This document shows, piece by piece, positions 52,832 through 61,603 of a stretch of 64,000 nucleotides of DNA. Each line of letters begins with the position of its first letter. Positions within the stretch are counted from its first letter, which is position 1. Source of the DNA: Micromonospora sp. WMMA1947 (lineage in GTDB: Bacteria; Actinomycetota; Actinomycetes; Mycobacteriales; Micromonosporaceae). The position numbers were made by a program, and so were the translations under genes. The stretch spans positions 6,220,001 to 6,284,000 of the forward strand of contig NZ_CP114909.1 of the NCBI RefSeq assembly GCF_027497355.1, in the 5' to 3' direction. The notes under the pieces were generated by a model. It worked only from the letters and a program-made list of their open reading frames with translations, made no database searches and was not told where the DNA came from.

Positions 52832-54049
52832 ATGCGCATCGCGATGATTTCCCAGCACGCCAGCCCGCTCGCCGCCCCCGGCGAGGAGGACGCGGGCGGC
52901 CAGAACACGCACGTGGCGGAACTCGCGTCCGCGCTCACCGTTGCCGGCCACGACGTCCGCGTCTACACCCGCCGCGACTCCCCGGCGCTGCCCGAGGTGG
53001 TCAGCGCGGCGGACGGCTACCAGGTGTGCCACGTGCCGGCCGGTCCCGCCCGGCGGGTGCCGAAGGACGACCTGCTGCCGTACATGGGCGAGTTCGGCAG
53101 CCGGCTGGCCGACACCTGGCGGCACGGCGGCTGGACCCCGGACGTGGCGCACGCGCACTTCTGGATGAGCGGACTGGCCACTGTGCACGCCGGCCGCCGC
53201 ACCGGGGTGCCGACGGTGCTGACGTACCACGCGCTCGGCACCGTCAAGCGCCGTCACCAGAGCACCCGGGACACCAGTCCACCGGGGCGCGCCGGTTACG
53301 AGCGGGCACTCGGCCGGGCGGTGGACCGGGTCGTCGTGCAGGGCTCGGACGAGGTCGCCGAACTGGTCCGGATGGGCGTACCCCGGTCCCGGATGGCCCT
53401 GGTCCCGTCCGGCGTCAACGAGGCGGTGTTCCGCCCGAACGGTCCGGTCGCGCCCCGCGACCCGGCCCGCCCGCGCATCCTCACCGTCGGGCGGATGGTC
53501 GAGCGCAAGGGCTTCCTGGACGTGGTCCGGGCGCTGCCCGCGGTGCCGGACGCGGAGTGTGTGATCGTCGGCGGCCCGCCGGCCCACCTGCTGCCCGCCG
53601 ACACGTTCGCCCGCCGGCTGTCCGCGCTCGCCGACTCGTGCGGCGTGGCCGACCGGGTACGGCTGCTCGGCGGCGTGCCGCGCGAGGAGATGGCCGCCTG
53701 GTACCGGTCGGCGGACGTGCTCGTGGCCGCACCCTGGTACGAGCCGTTCGGGCTCACCCCGTTGGAGGGCATGGCCTGCGGCGTGCCGGTGATCGGCACG
53801 AACGTGGGCGGCATCGCCGACAGCGTGGTGGACGGGCTCACCGGCGACCTAGTGCCGCCGCGTGACCCCCGCGCGCTCGGCACCGCGCTGCGCCGGCTGC
53901 TCGGCGACAACGTGCGCCGGTTCGCGTACGCCACCGCCGCGCTCGACCGCGTCCGCAGCCGGTACTCCTGGAAACGCTGCGCCGAGCAGCTCGGTGCGGT
54001 CTACGGTGCGCTGACCAGCGCGGCCCGGCCCGCACCGGCGGTGGCGTGA
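52832..54049 (+). CDS. GT4 glycosyltransferase
   Basis: 405 aa from ATG 52832, with GGAGG upstream; the in-frame upstream sequence is treated separately. N-terminal IAMISQHASPLAAPGEEDAGGQNTHVAE is the MshA/sucrose synthase-like glycine-rich loop. The donor site has RILTVGRMVERKGFLDVVRAL, VVAAPWYEPFGLTPLEGMA with the acidic pair of GT4 retaining enzymes, and GTNVGGIADSV. It is soluble, so the acceptor is cytoplasmic (lipid-linked glycan, sugar phosphate or metabolite). Its neighbours (hmp before, alpha/beta hydrolase after) give no further hint. Not MshA by any feature I can see beyond the family level. Confidence 0.9.
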   Translation: MRIAMISQHASPLAAPGEEDAGGQNTHVAELASALTVAGHDVRVYTRRDSPALPEVVSAADGYQVCHVPAGPARRVPKDDLLPYMGEFGSRLADTWRHGGWTPDVAHAHFWMSGLATVHAGRRTGVPTVLTYHALGTVKRRHQSTRDTSPPGRAGYERALGRAVDRVVVQGSDEVAELVRMGVPRSRMALVPSGVNEAVFRPNGPVAPRDPARPRILTVGRMVERKGFLDVVRALPAVPDAECVIVGGPPAHLLPADTFARRLSALADSCGVADRVRLLGGVPREEMAAWYRSADVLVAAPWYEPFGLTPLEGMACGVPVIGTNVGGIADSVVDGLTGDLVPPRDPRALGTALRRLLGDNVRRFAYATAALDRVRSRYSWKRCAEQLGAVYGALTSAARPAPAVA

Positions 54050-54147
54050 GGCGGGCGCGCACCCGCTGCACGCGTGCCGGCCGCGACGCACCGGGGCCGT
54101 CGGCCGCCGCGCAGGCGTGCCGGCGCAGCGGACGCGGACACCCCTTA

Positions 54148-54177
54148 CTACCCGTCGGTAGGTTAGGGCCGTAGGCT
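54148..54177 (+). promoter_or_regulatory. Palindrome and leaderless promoter of the alpha/beta hydrolase gene
   Basis: CTACC-CGTC-GGTAG (54148-54161) is a five-base perfect inverted repeat. It lies where the -35 of the TAGGCT box (54172-54177) should be. The GTG at 54185 follows that box by seven bases. A TetR- or MarR-like repressor site is plausible. Confidence 0.45.
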
Positions 54178-54184
54178 GGTCCGG

Positions 54185-55042
54185 GTGAGCGGGGACTACA
54201 CCCAGGAGTTCGTGGACGTCGACGGCGCACGCATCGGCGTGCAGGTCTACCCGGAGCCGGCCGGTCCGCCCGGCGCGCCGGTGGTGCTGATCTGGCCCGC
54301 GATGGGCGTGCGCGCCCGCTACTACCGGCCGTTCGCCGCGGCGCTGCGCGACGCCGGGCTCGCGGTGATCGTCGCCGACCTGCGCGGCACCGGCGAGAGC
54401 ACCCCGACCCCGTCGCGCGCCTGCCGGTACGGCTACCAGGAGATGGCCACCGACATCGGCGCCGTGCTCGACGCGCTCAAGCCCCGGCTGGACGGCCGTA
54501 CCCGGCTGCTGCTCGGGCACTCCCTCGGCGGCCAGGTCGCGGTGCTGCACCAGGCGCTGCACGACGCCGACCGGGTGGACGGGCTGGCCCTGGTGGCGGT
54601 GGGGCTGCCGTGGTGGCGGCGGTACCCGGGTCTGCGCGGGTGGGGCGTGCTGCCGTACACCCAGGGGATCGCGGCGACGGCCCGGCTCCTCGGCGTCTGG
54701 CCCGGCTGGGGCTTCGGCGGCCGACAGGCCGCCGGCGTGATCCGGGACTGGGCGCACACCGCCCGCACCGGCCGGTTCCCGGCGCTGGACGGGGTGGACA
54801 CGGAGGCCGCCGTGCGGCGGATCCGGACGCCGGTGCTCGCGGTCAGCGTCGACGACGACCAGTACACGCCGCACGAGACGCTCGACCACCTCTGCGAGAA
54901 GCTGGCCGAGGCACCCGTGACGAGGCACCGCTACACGGTCGCCGAGGCGGGGGCGCCGCTGGACCACTTCACCTGGGTACGCGCGTCGGCGCCGCTGGCC
55001 GCCCGGATCGCCGCGTTCGCGGGCACGCTCCCCCGGCGCTGA
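54185..55042 (+). CDS. Alpha/beta hydrolase
   Basis: 285 aa. The oxyanion strand is VVLIWPAMGVRARYYRPFA, an Asp/Gly loop is DLRGTGESTP, the nucleophile elbow is LLLGHSLGGQVAVLH, an acidic residue lies in SVDDDQYTPHET and the His comes in APLDHFTWVRA. The WPAMGV beginning matches a subgroup of putative esterases of the YheT/BEM46-like or serine aminopeptidase S33 type with unknown substrates. No signal peptide. Leaderless translation from GTG 54185 is likely. A palindrome upstream suggests a dedicated repressor. Confidence 0.87.
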   Translation: MSGDYTQEFVDVDGARIGVQVYPEPAGPPGAPVVLIWPAMGVRARYYRPFAAALRDAGLAVIVADLRGTGESTPTPSRACRYGYQEMATDIGAVLDALKPRLDGRTRLLLGHSLGGQVAVLHQALHDADRVDGLALVAVGLPWWRRYPGLRGWGVLPYTQGIAATARLLGVWPGWGFGGRQAAGVIRDWAHTARTGRFPALDGVDTEAAVRRIRTPVLAVSVDDDQYTPHETLDHLCEKLAEAPVTRHRYTVAEAGAPLDHFTWVRASAPLAARIAAFAGTLPRR

Positions 55043-55126
55043 GCTCCCGACGGGGAGCCACGCCCGGGCGTGAGTCGCCCGATCGTGGGTATGCCGCACC
55101 GCCCGAACACGGCGGAGGGGGATCTG

Positions 55127-55756
55127 ATGTCAGAACGGCACACCACGCTGCGCTCGATGCACGACCTGGGCCTGGCGGCCTGGTTCGGCGGCTCCCTGAT
55201 GGGGGCGCTGGGCGTCAACGGCGCGGCGGCGCGGATCAACGACACGACCGAGCGGCTGCCGGTGGCCTCGGCCGGGTGGGCGCGGTGGACACCGGTCAAC
55301 GCGGCGGCGATCGGCGCGCACCTGGCCGGCGCGGTCGGCGAGCTGGTCACCGAGAGCCCGCGCATGGCCCGCCAGGCAGGCGTGGGGAAGATGAGCGCGG
55401 TGAAGACCGCGCTGACGCTCGGCGCGCTGGCGGTGACCGGCTACAGCCGGCTGGTGGGCATGCGGCTGGAGAAGGCCGGCGGGCCGCCGGTCGAGGGGAC
55501 CACCGAGCCCAACCACCACACCCCGGCGAACGTCGCCGCCAGTCAGCGGCAGATGAAGCTGCTCCAGTGGGCGGTGCCGGCGATGACCGGCGCGCTCGTC
55601 GTGGTGTCGGCGTACATGGGCGAGCAGCAGAAACCGGGGCAGGTGTTCCGGGGCATGCTGGACCGCGCGGGCGGCATCATGTCGGCGCCGAAGAACATCG
55701 GCAAGGTGGCCGCCGTGGGCGCGGCCGGACGTTCCCTGGTCGGGGCCGCCCGTTGA
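55127..55756 (+). CDS. Hypothetical membrane protein
   Basis: 209 aa from ATG 55127, with GGAGGGGG upstream; a longer frame to 55070 exists. It has about four hydrophobic stretches: near residues 14-30 (LGLAAWFGGSLMGALGV), 47-65, 93-105 and 145-165. The C-terminal tail is basic and Gly-rich. The look, including MHDLGLAAWFGGS, recalls DUF4149-like or other small actinobacterial membrane proteins, but I cannot name a family. It forms a short plus-strand series with the next gene and ends in an unusually long perfect hairpin. Confidence 0.78.
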   Translation: MSERHTTLRSMHDLGLAAWFGGSLMGALGVNGAAARINDTTERLPVASAGWARWTPVNAAAIGAHLAGAVGELVTESPRMARQAGVGKMSAVKTALTLGALAVTGYSRLVGMRLEKAGGPPVEGTTEPNHHTPANVAASQRQMKLLQWAVPAMTGALVVVSAYMGEQQKPGQVFRGMLDRAGGIMSAPKNIGKVAAVGAAGRSLVGAAR

Positions 55757-55757
55757 C

Positions 55758-55807
55758 CACCGCGCGGCCGGCGACCCACATCGGGGTGGGTCGCCGGCCG
55801 CGCGGTG
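55758..55807 (+). terminator. Perfect 22-base-pair hairpin
   Basis: Bases 55758-55779 are fully complementary to 55786-55807, with a six-base loop ATCGGG. It begins two bases after the stop of the membrane protein gene. The stem is nearly twice as long as the other terminators in the window. Confidence 0.8.
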
Positions 55808-55867
55808 CACCGGAACCGGACCGGCCGCCGACGGGCGGCGCGGGCACAGCAGCCAGGTGAGGTGACC

Positions 55868-56245
55868 ATGACCAGCAGGAACCGGCCGGGTGCCGGGCGC
55901 GGGCCGGAGTCGGCCGCGCCGTGGGGCAGCACCGGCGGCTTCGACGCCGACGCGCCGTGGGGCGCGGGCGACGACGACCCGATGGACGAGGGCAGCGAGG
56001 AGACCGCCGTGCCCGAGGGCCGGCTCGGTGAGCGGCGGGCGGCCGGCGCCGGGCCGGGTGGGCCGAAGGCGGGCCGGCACGGGTTCGGAAACGTCGAACC
56101 GACCCGGACGCCGGTGGCCGGGCCGGGCGCGCCGCCGGATCCGGCGCCGTCGGGACGGACGTTCCCGGACGACCGCGCGGACGGCGACCTCGGCGACAAC
56201 GCGCTGGAGGAGGCGACCGGGATGCGCCCGGAGACGCGTCCCTAG
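55868..56245 (+). CDS. Hypothetical disordered acidic protein
   Basis: 125 aa from ATG 55868 (GAGGTG upstream). The whole chain is Gly/Pro/Asp/Arg-rich and should be disordered; no hydrophobic core, no signal peptide, no repeat beyond the short DADAPWG-type echo (AAPWGSTGGFDADAPWGAG). Such small proteins are common and uncharacterised in actinomycetes. A real gene is likely because of the ribosome site and its reasonable spacing, but there is no functional clue. Confidence 0.6.
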   Translation: MTSRNRPGAGRGPESAAPWGSTGGFDADAPWGAGDDDPMDEGSEETAVPEGRLGERRAAGAGPGGPKAGRHGFGNVEPTRTPVAGPGAPPDPAPSGRTFPDDRADGDLGDNALEEATGMRPETRP

Positions 56246-56249
56246 GCCG

Positions 56250-56450
56250 TCAGGAGCCGGTGCCGTCCTCGCCCGGCGCCGACGGCTCGTTGTCCGGCAC
56301 CGGTGACTCGGCCACCGGGTGCCCGGTGTCGTCCACCAGGCCCGGCGCCATGCTGCCGCCGTGCGCCTCCTCGGCCTCCCGGGTCGCTCGCGGGTCCCGC
56401 TCGTCCTCGCCGCGCCGCTGCTCCACAGATCCCCCTTCGCGGTCGTCCAT
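56250..56450 (-). CDS. Small hypothetical acidic protein
   Basis: 66 aa, very rich in Asp, Glu, Gly and Pro, convergent with the preceding disordered protein (stop codons four bases apart). There is no clear ribosome site before ATG 56450 and no recognisable domain. It is listed because the composition resembles small conserved actinobacterial proteins and no other frame in this stretch is better. Confidence 0.4.
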   Translation of the reverse strand: MDDREGGSVEQRRGEDERDPRATREAEEAHGGSMAPGLVDDTGHPVAESPVPDNEPSAPGEDGTGS

Positions 56451-56486
56451 GAACCCGGCGGTACCCGGGAGGCGGCCGGGAAAACC

Positions 56487-57377
56487 TCAGGCGCGCGCGG
56501 CGGCGGGCGCGACGCCGAGCAGGCCGGCCAGGCGGGCGGCGTCCCGCTGGGCCTGGTCGCCGCAGCAGTTGTTCATCAGCACGTGCAGCTCGGCGCAGTC
56601 GTCGGCCAGCTCGCGCAGCAGCACCGACCAGTGCCGCAGTTCCTGCTCGCCGTAGGCGTAGCGGAACCGCTCCTGCTTGTCCCCGCTCTCCCAGGCCGCG
56701 CTGTGCCCGTGGAACCGGATCACGGCCAGATCGGTGGTGGCGACAAGGACCGGCGGCACCGAGGAGACGTGCCCCTGCGGCATGTCCACACAGGCGTACC
56801 CGAGGTCGTGCTCGCGCAGGAACGTCACGGTCTCGGCCATCGCGTCCCCGTCGAACCAGGACGAGTGCCGCAGCTCGACGGTGACCGGCCAGGGACGGCA
56901 ACGCCGTGCGGCGTCCAGGATCCGCCGCCGGGCCGCCTCACCGCGGGCCAGCCACGGCGGGAACTGCAACAGCACGGCGCCGAGCCGGTCGGCCGCCGCG
57001 AGCGGCGCCAGCGCCGCGTGGAACCGGTCCCACAGCTCGTCGTACGCCCCGGCGGGCAGGTCGCGCCAGCGGATCCGGCTCGGGCCGCCGACCGGACGCA
57101 GGTCCTTCGGCAACGCGTCGATCGGCGTGTGGTGGCCGGTGAACAGGCGGAACGCCTTGACGTCGAAGGTGAACCCGTCCGGGGTGGCGTCCGCCCACGC
57201 CGCGGTGGTCTCCGGCACCGGCACGGCGTAGTACGACGTGTCCACCTCGACCAGTCCGAAGCGCTCGGCGTAGAAGCCCAGCCGGCCGGCTGGCGTGTTC
57301 ACACCGCGCGGATACCAACCGGAGCGGACCAGCATCTGGTCGGCCCACGAGGACGTGCCCACCTTGATGACACCCAT
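56487..57377 (-). CDS. DUF72 domain-containing protein
   Basis: 296 aa from ATG 57377. The family start is IKVGTSSWADQMLV with a W-Y-P context, followed by FVEVDTSYYAVPVPET-like sequence (LVEVDTSYYAVP), FDVKAFRLFTGH, AVLLQFPPWL, VELRHSSWF, FHGHSAAW and the C-terminal VLMNNCCGDQAQRDA. DUF72 proteins (YecE) are TIM-barrel-like, cytoplasmic and of unknown activity. The longer frame to 57518 has no conserved sequence. It stands alone. Confidence 0.9.
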   Translation of the reverse strand: MGVIKVGTSSWADQMLVRSGWYPRGVNTPAGRLGFYAERFGLVEVDTSYYAVPVPETTAAWADATPDGFTFDVKAFRLFTGHHTPIDALPKDLRPVGGPSRIRWRDLPAGAYDELWDRFHAALAPLAAADRLGAVLLQFPPWLARGEAARRRILDAARRCRPWPVTVELRHSSWFDGDAMAETVTFLREHDLGYACVDMPQGHVSSVPPVLVATTDLAVIRFHGHSAAWESGDKQERFRYAYGEQELRHWSVLLRELADDCAELHVLMNNCCGDQAQRDAARLAGLLGVAPAAARA

Positions 57378-57521
57378 GTAATTCAGTTCACCGCGACCGC
57401 CGGACATCGGCAACCGGAGATGCGATCCGGGTCGTGACCGGCGCGGGGTGACCGGGCTCACCAGGGTTCCGCCGGGCCGGGGTGTGACGCGGGGCCGGGT
57501 GGCGGCGCTGAGGGTCACGAG

Positions 57522-58232
57522 ATGGACGCATCCGGCCTGGACCAGGAAACCGTCGAGCGGCTGCTCGCCGGGCGCCCCGGCGACACCTCGTCCGCTCCGC
57601 CGCGGCTGGTGGCCGTACTGGCCGCGGTCCGGGCCGCGCCCGGCGCGGGCGAACTCGACGGGGAGGCGGCAGCGGTCGCGGCGTTCAGGTCGGGCCGGCG
57701 GTCGGGCCGTCGTCGCGGCGCCCGGTTCGGCGTCCCGGCCCGGCTCGGCGTCCGGGTAGCGGTGACCGCGCTCGCCGCGTCCCTGACCGGCGGCGTCGCG
57801 CTCGCCGCCACCGGGAACCTGCCGCGCGCCGTCCGCCCGGCGGCGCCGCCGGTCGTCACCGCACCGCCCACGCCGCCGGACCGCCCCAGTCGACCGGCCG
57901 TCTCACCGGCGCCCGGGGAACCACAGCCGTCCGAACCGTCCGGCCTGTGCGTCGCGTACCGGGCCGTCGCCGAACCGGAACGGGGCCGCGCCCTGAGCAC
58001 GCCCGCCTTCGGCGACCTCGTCAGCGCCGCCGGCGGCCGCGACCGGGTGCCGGACTACTGCGCCGGGCTCCTGGGCGACGACGATCCGCCGGGAAAGGCC
58101 GGCGACGAGCGGGGCGGCGGCAGGACCGAGCGTCCGGTCCACCCGTCCGGCGGCCCGCCGGGCCCGGACGTGCTCCCGTCGGGGCAGGCCAAGCGGCCGT
58201 CCGGCACCCCGCCCGGGCGGCGTACCGGCTGA
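57522..58232 (+). CDS. Hypothetical membrane-anchored protein, anti-sigma-like layout
   Basis: 236 aa. An N-terminal cytoplasmic helix pair (DQETVERLLAGR, PPRLVAVLAAVRAAP) is followed by a basic stretch, one membrane helix (residues about 74-96) and a Pro-rich external tail with two Cys (GLCVAYRAV, PDYCAGLL) that might pair. This plan is common for proteins encoded after ECF sigma factors in actinomycetes, but no sigma factor gene adjoins it here. GTG-rich upstream sequence; ATG 57522 chosen. No function is assigned. Confidence 0.68.
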   Translation: MDASGLDQETVERLLAGRPGDTSSAPPRLVAVLAAVRAAPGAGELDGEAAAVAAFRSGRRSGRRRGARFGVPARLGVRVAVTALAASLTGGVALAATGNLPRAVRPAAPPVVTAPPTPPDRPSRPAVSPAPGEPQPSEPSGLCVAYRAVAEPERGRALSTPAFGDLVSAAGGRDRVPDYCAGLLGDDDPPGKAGDERGGGRTERPVHPSGGPPGPDVLPSGQAKRPSGTPPGRRTG

Positions 58233-58255
58233 CAACCGGCTGGTAGCTTGCCCCC

Positions 58256-59008
58256 GTGACCCCCCGGCGCCGTCTACCGGCGATCCTCCTCCGCCTCACC
58301 CTGGTGCTCGCCGTGCTGGCCGGCATCGTGCTCACCGCGCTCGGCCCGGCCACGGTGACCGGCCTGCTGCCGTACTTCACCATCCAGAGCAACGTCGCGG
58401 TCGGCGTCCTCGCCGGGTACGCCGCCTGGTGCGCGCTGCGCGGCCGGCCGGAGCCGCCGAGCGTCCTCAAGGGAGCGGTGACCCTCTACATCACCATCAC
58501 CGGCACCGTCTACCACCTGGTGCTGGCCAACCCGGCCAGCCCGTTCGCCATGACCCAGCCGGACCGGCAACCGGGCGAGTGGTGGGGCAACCAGTTCCTG
58601 CACACGGTGGTGCCGCTGCTGGCGGTCGCCGACTGGGCGCTGTTCGACAGGCGCGGCTGGCTGCGCCCCCGGTACGCCGCCTGGTGGCTGGTGTTCCCGC
58701 TCGGGTACCTCGGGTTCGCGCTGGTACGTGGCCTGATCGTGGACCGCTACCCGTACCCGTTCATCGACGCGGGCGAGCTGGGCTACGCCGGGGTGGCGAT
58801 CAGCGCGACCGGGTTCGCCGCGGTGTTCTGGCTGCTGGGCCTGCTGTTCGTGGGCGTGGACCGGCTGCTCGCCCGGATCGGGCGCGCCGATCCGTCGGCG
58901 GCCGGGCCGGCGCAGCCGCCGATGTCCGAGCCGACCGGGTCCGATCCGGCCGACTCCGGACCGGCCGGGTCCGAGCCGGCGATGCGGGAGACCACCGGCT
59001 CGGGCTGA
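58256..59008 (+). CDS. Pr6Pr family membrane protein
   Basis: 250 aa with six membrane helices and the family marks FTIQSNVAVGVLAGY, TLYITITGTVYHLVL, FLHTVVPLLAVADWAL (His-containing helix) and YPYPFIDAGELGYAGV. Pr6Pr (FAR-17a/AIG1-like) proteins are related to fatty-acid ester hydrolases such as androgen-induced AIG1, whose conserved Thr and His are present here too. No bacterial role is established. GTG 58256 lies six bases after a TAGCTT box (leaderless). A C-terminal Pro/Ser/Glu-rich tail of about 45 residues with PAGSEPA/PTGSDPA echoes is probably disordered. Confidence 0.87.
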   Translation: MTPRRRLPAILLRLTLVLAVLAGIVLTALGPATVTGLLPYFTIQSNVAVGVLAGYAAWCALRGRPEPPSVLKGAVTLYITITGTVYHLVLANPASPFAMTQPDRQPGEWWGNQFLHTVVPLLAVADWALFDRRGWLRPRYAAWWLVFPLGYLGFALVRGLIVDRYPYPFIDAGELGYAGVAISATGFAAVFWLLGLLFVGVDRLLARIGRADPSAAGPAQPPMSEPTGSDPADSGPAGSEPAMRETTGSG

Positions 59009-59029
59009 GCGGCCCGTCGGGTCAGCGGG

Positions 59030-61108
59030 TCAGGCGGCCCGGTGGGCCGGCTCCCCCACGCGCATCCGCCGGCCCGCGCCGCGTTCCCGGCCGTACGAGT
59101 CGGCCCGTCCCCACCGGCCCGGCACGTCCAGCAGCTCGATCCGTCCGAAACCGGCCGGGACGGACGGATTCACCAGCAGGTTCTCCCCGCACGGCCGCAG
59201 CCCCAGCATGGTCGCCAGCAGCATCAGCAGCCCGCCCGAGGCCCACGACTGCGGTCGCCCGGCGTCCGGCAACTGGACCGGATACTTGGTCAGCGTGCGG
59301 GGATAGCCGGCGATGGACTCCGGGACCGAACCGCCGAGCGTCTCCGCCATCGCGAACACGCCGGCGACGACGTCGGCCGCCTCCTCGTCGTAGCCGTACC
59401 GCCGCAGGCCCGCCGCGACGATCGCGTTGTCCGACGGCCACACCGCGCCGAGGTGCGCGCCGACCGGGTTGTACGGCAGTTGCCCCTGCGCGTACGTGCG
59501 CACGCCCCAGCCGGAGAACAGGTCCTCCCCGCACAGGTGCCCGGCCACCGCGTCGGCCCGGTCCGGCTCCACGATGCCGCTCCACAGCAGGTGCCCGAGG
59601 TGCGAGGTGAGCGCGTCGACCGGCTCGCCGTCCGGGGTGAGCGCGAGCGCGTAGTAGCCCCGCTGCGGCAGCCAGAAGTCGCTGTTGAACCGTTCCCGCA
59701 GCCGCGCGGCGTCGGCCTCCAGGCGCTCGGCGTAGGCCGGGTCACCCCAGAACTCCCGGGCCAGGCGGGCGCCCCGGATCCGCGCGTCGTACGCGTACCC
59801 CTGAAGCTCGCAGGTGGCGCGCGGGTACGGCGGCTGGACGCCGTGCCGGTCGACGATGGCCTCGGGCGAGTTGCGCCAGGTCTGGTTCGCCACCCCGTTG
59901 ACCGTGTTGCGCGGCAGGTAGCGCAGGTAGCCGTCGCCGCACAGGTCGCCGTACCGGGTCAGCCAGTCCAGCGCCATCCGGGCCGGGTGCCGCAACTCGT
60001 GGATCAGGTCGGCGTCGCCGGTCCAGCGTTCGTACTCGTCGAGCAGGATCACGAACAGCGGCGTGGTGTCGGCCGCGCCGTAGTAGAGCGCCGTCGGCTG
60101 CTCGTCGAACGCGGCCGCCTCGCCGTACCGCAGCTCGGCGACGATCTTGCCGGGCTCCTCCTCACGCCGGTCGTCGAGCCGGCCGCCCTGCAGCATCGCC
60201 AGCATGCGCAGCGTGCCCGGGGTCAGCTCGGGCGTGAACGCGAGCGTCTGGAGGCAGGTGATCAGCGCGTCCCGCCCGTACAGCGTCATCGCCCACGGCA
60301 TCCCGCCGACCGGCACCCGGTCGGTGTAGGCCAGCGGCATGTAGCGCAGGGCGGCCAGGTCGGTCAGCGCCTGCCGGTACACGGCGGACAGCGCGGGCCG
60401 GTCGGCGAACAGGTGCGGCGCCCGGTCGAGCCACCGCTCGAGCTCGTCGCGCATGTCCTGCCGGACGTGCCGGCGGTGCGACTCGATGCCGGCCCGCAGG
60501 TCCCGCCCTCCGGCACCCTGGATGATCATGACGACGTGCAGGTCGACGTGCCACTTGCCCTGCGGTTCGACACGGATCCGGAAGGTCATCCCCCGCGGGT
60601 CCACCTCGGCCGGGACGGTGCTGGAGACACACGTCTCCCGCGCGAACCGTCCGCGCTCGTACCGGATCCGCAGCCGCTGGTGCTCCGGCTCCGGGACGAC
60701 CGTCGGGCGCCGCGGGCCGGGCCGCAGGATCTCGGAGGTGTCGGCGAAGTCGGCAGCCATCTCCACCCGCACCGTGTACTGGGCGGGTTCGGCCGAGTGG
60801 TTCAGCACCGTGAGGCTCTCGTGGTACGCCTCGTCGATCGAGCGGTGCCGGATCACCGAGACGTCGGCGTCCACGTAGTGGCTGGCCGCGCCGGGCACCA
60901 GCACGAAGCGGGTCTCGAAGTAGGTCAGGTCGTCGCGGGACAGCGCGTGCAGCCGCTCGCCGTCGACGGTGAGCACCCAGTGGGACAGGAACCGGGTGTC
61001 GAAGGAGAACAGGCCGATCGGGGCGGACGGGTCGCGCTCCATGTCGCCCTGCGCGTCGCTCATCGCGAACGCGTTGCCGGCGACGACGTGGACCAGCTCC
61101 TGCCTCAT
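59030..61108 (-). CDS. Amylo-alpha-1,6-glucosidase-like protein (glycogen debranching N-terminal domain)
   Basis: 692 aa. The N-terminal module starts with VHVVAGNAFAMSDAQGDM and GLFSFDTRFLSHW, typical of the glycogen-debranching N-terminal domain. An (alpha/alpha)6 barrel of the GH63/MGH1 kind follows: PVGGMPWAMTLYGRDALIT, GYAYDARIRGARLAREFW, LTSHLGHLLWSGI and LGAVWPSDNAIVAAGL. Related enzymes act on alpha-linked glucans or trehalose-like glucosides; exact substrate unknown. There is no signal peptide. The ATG overlaps the stop of the SCP2 gene (ATGA), so they are translated together. A longer antisense frame here is a shadow. Confidence 0.9.
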   Translation of the reverse strand: MRQELVHVVAGNAFAMSDAQGDMERDPSAPIGLFSFDTRFLSHWVLTVDGERLHALSRDDLTYFETRFVLVPGAASHYVDADVSVIRHRSIDEAYHESLTVLNHSAEPAQYTVRVEMAADFADTSEILRPGPRRPTVVPEPEHQRLRIRYERGRFARETCVSSTVPAEVDPRGMTFRIRVEPQGKWHVDLHVVMIIQGAGGRDLRAGIESHRRHVRQDMRDELERWLDRAPHLFADRPALSAVYRQALTDLAALRYMPLAYTDRVPVGGMPWAMTLYGRDALITCLQTLAFTPELTPGTLRMLAMLQGGRLDDRREEEPGKIVAELRYGEAAAFDEQPTALYYGAADTTPLFVILLDEYERWTGDADLIHELRHPARMALDWLTRYGDLCGDGYLRYLPRNTVNGVANQTWRNSPEAIVDRHGVQPPYPRATCELQGYAYDARIRGARLAREFWGDPAYAERLEADAARLRERFNSDFWLPQRGYYALALTPDGEPVDALTSHLGHLLWSGIVEPDRADAVAGHLCGEDLFSGWGVRTYAQGQLPYNPVGAHLGAVWPSDNAIVAAGLRRYGYDEEAADVVAGVFAMAETLGGSVPESIAGYPRTLTKYPVQLPDAGRPQSWASGGLLMLLATMLGLRPCGENLLVNPSVPAGFGRIELLDVPGRWGRADSYGRERGAGRRMRVGEPAHRAA

Positions 61109-61482
61109 CGGGCCGCCGCCCGCCGGTCGGCCACGTCGCGGGGATCCCGCGCGTCCGGCGGGCCGGGGAAGATCCGGCGCAGCGTCATCAACAGTCTGAG
61201 GTCGCCCTGCGCGACGAGGTCGTTGCGCAGCAGCGCGGCGGCCGGGTGCAGGCACCCCGCCGCGATCCGGTCGAACACCTCCCGGTTCGCGCCGACCACC
61301 AGGTCGGCCTCGTCGGCCAGGCGGTCCACCCGGACGTCCTGCCGGTCGACGGTCAGGTACCAGTGCTCGGTGTGTCCGTCGTCGCGCAGGTCCAGGCGGA
61401 TGGTGCCGGAGGTGGTCTCGGGCAGCTCCGGGTGCCGGCCGGCGGTCCCGCGGGTCAGGTGTTCCACGGCCGAGACACTCAT
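61105..61482 (-). CDS. SCP2 sterol-binding domain protein
   Basis: 125 aa, ATG 61482 with GGAGG upstream. The SCP2 fold is indicated by TIRLDLRDDGHTEHWYLTVD, DLVVGANREVFDRIAAG and the end ALLRNDLVAQGDLRLLMTLRRIF. SCP2 domains bind lipids or hydrophobic ligands in a groove; in actinomycetes they are often linked to enzymes of unrelated kind. It is coupled to the glucosidase gene, which suggests a common process, perhaps handling a glycolipid; that is an inference. Confidence 0.87.
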   Translation of the reverse strand: MSVSAVEHLTRGTAGRHPELPETTSGTIRLDLRDDGHTEHWYLTVDRQDVRVDRLADEADLVVGANREVFDRIAAGCLHPAAALLRNDLVAQGDLRLLMTLRRIFPGPPDARDPRDVADRRAAAR

Positions 61483-61603
61483 CGGGCCTCCTCGTCGGTG
61501 GTGCGGCCGACGCCGCTCGTCCCGCAGCGTCCCCGTCCTGGGGGTGAGACGAACTCACCCGGTCCGGGTGAGGCGCGGCGCCGCGGCGGGTATCCCTGCG
61601 GCC

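Noticed and set aside
59042..61603. Long plus-strand frame antisense to the glucosidase gene
   Set aside because: Only its 3' part, from 61604, is a real gene (the GH88/105-like protein); the upstream part is the mirror of the glucosidase with Val/Arg/Gln-rich nonsense composition.
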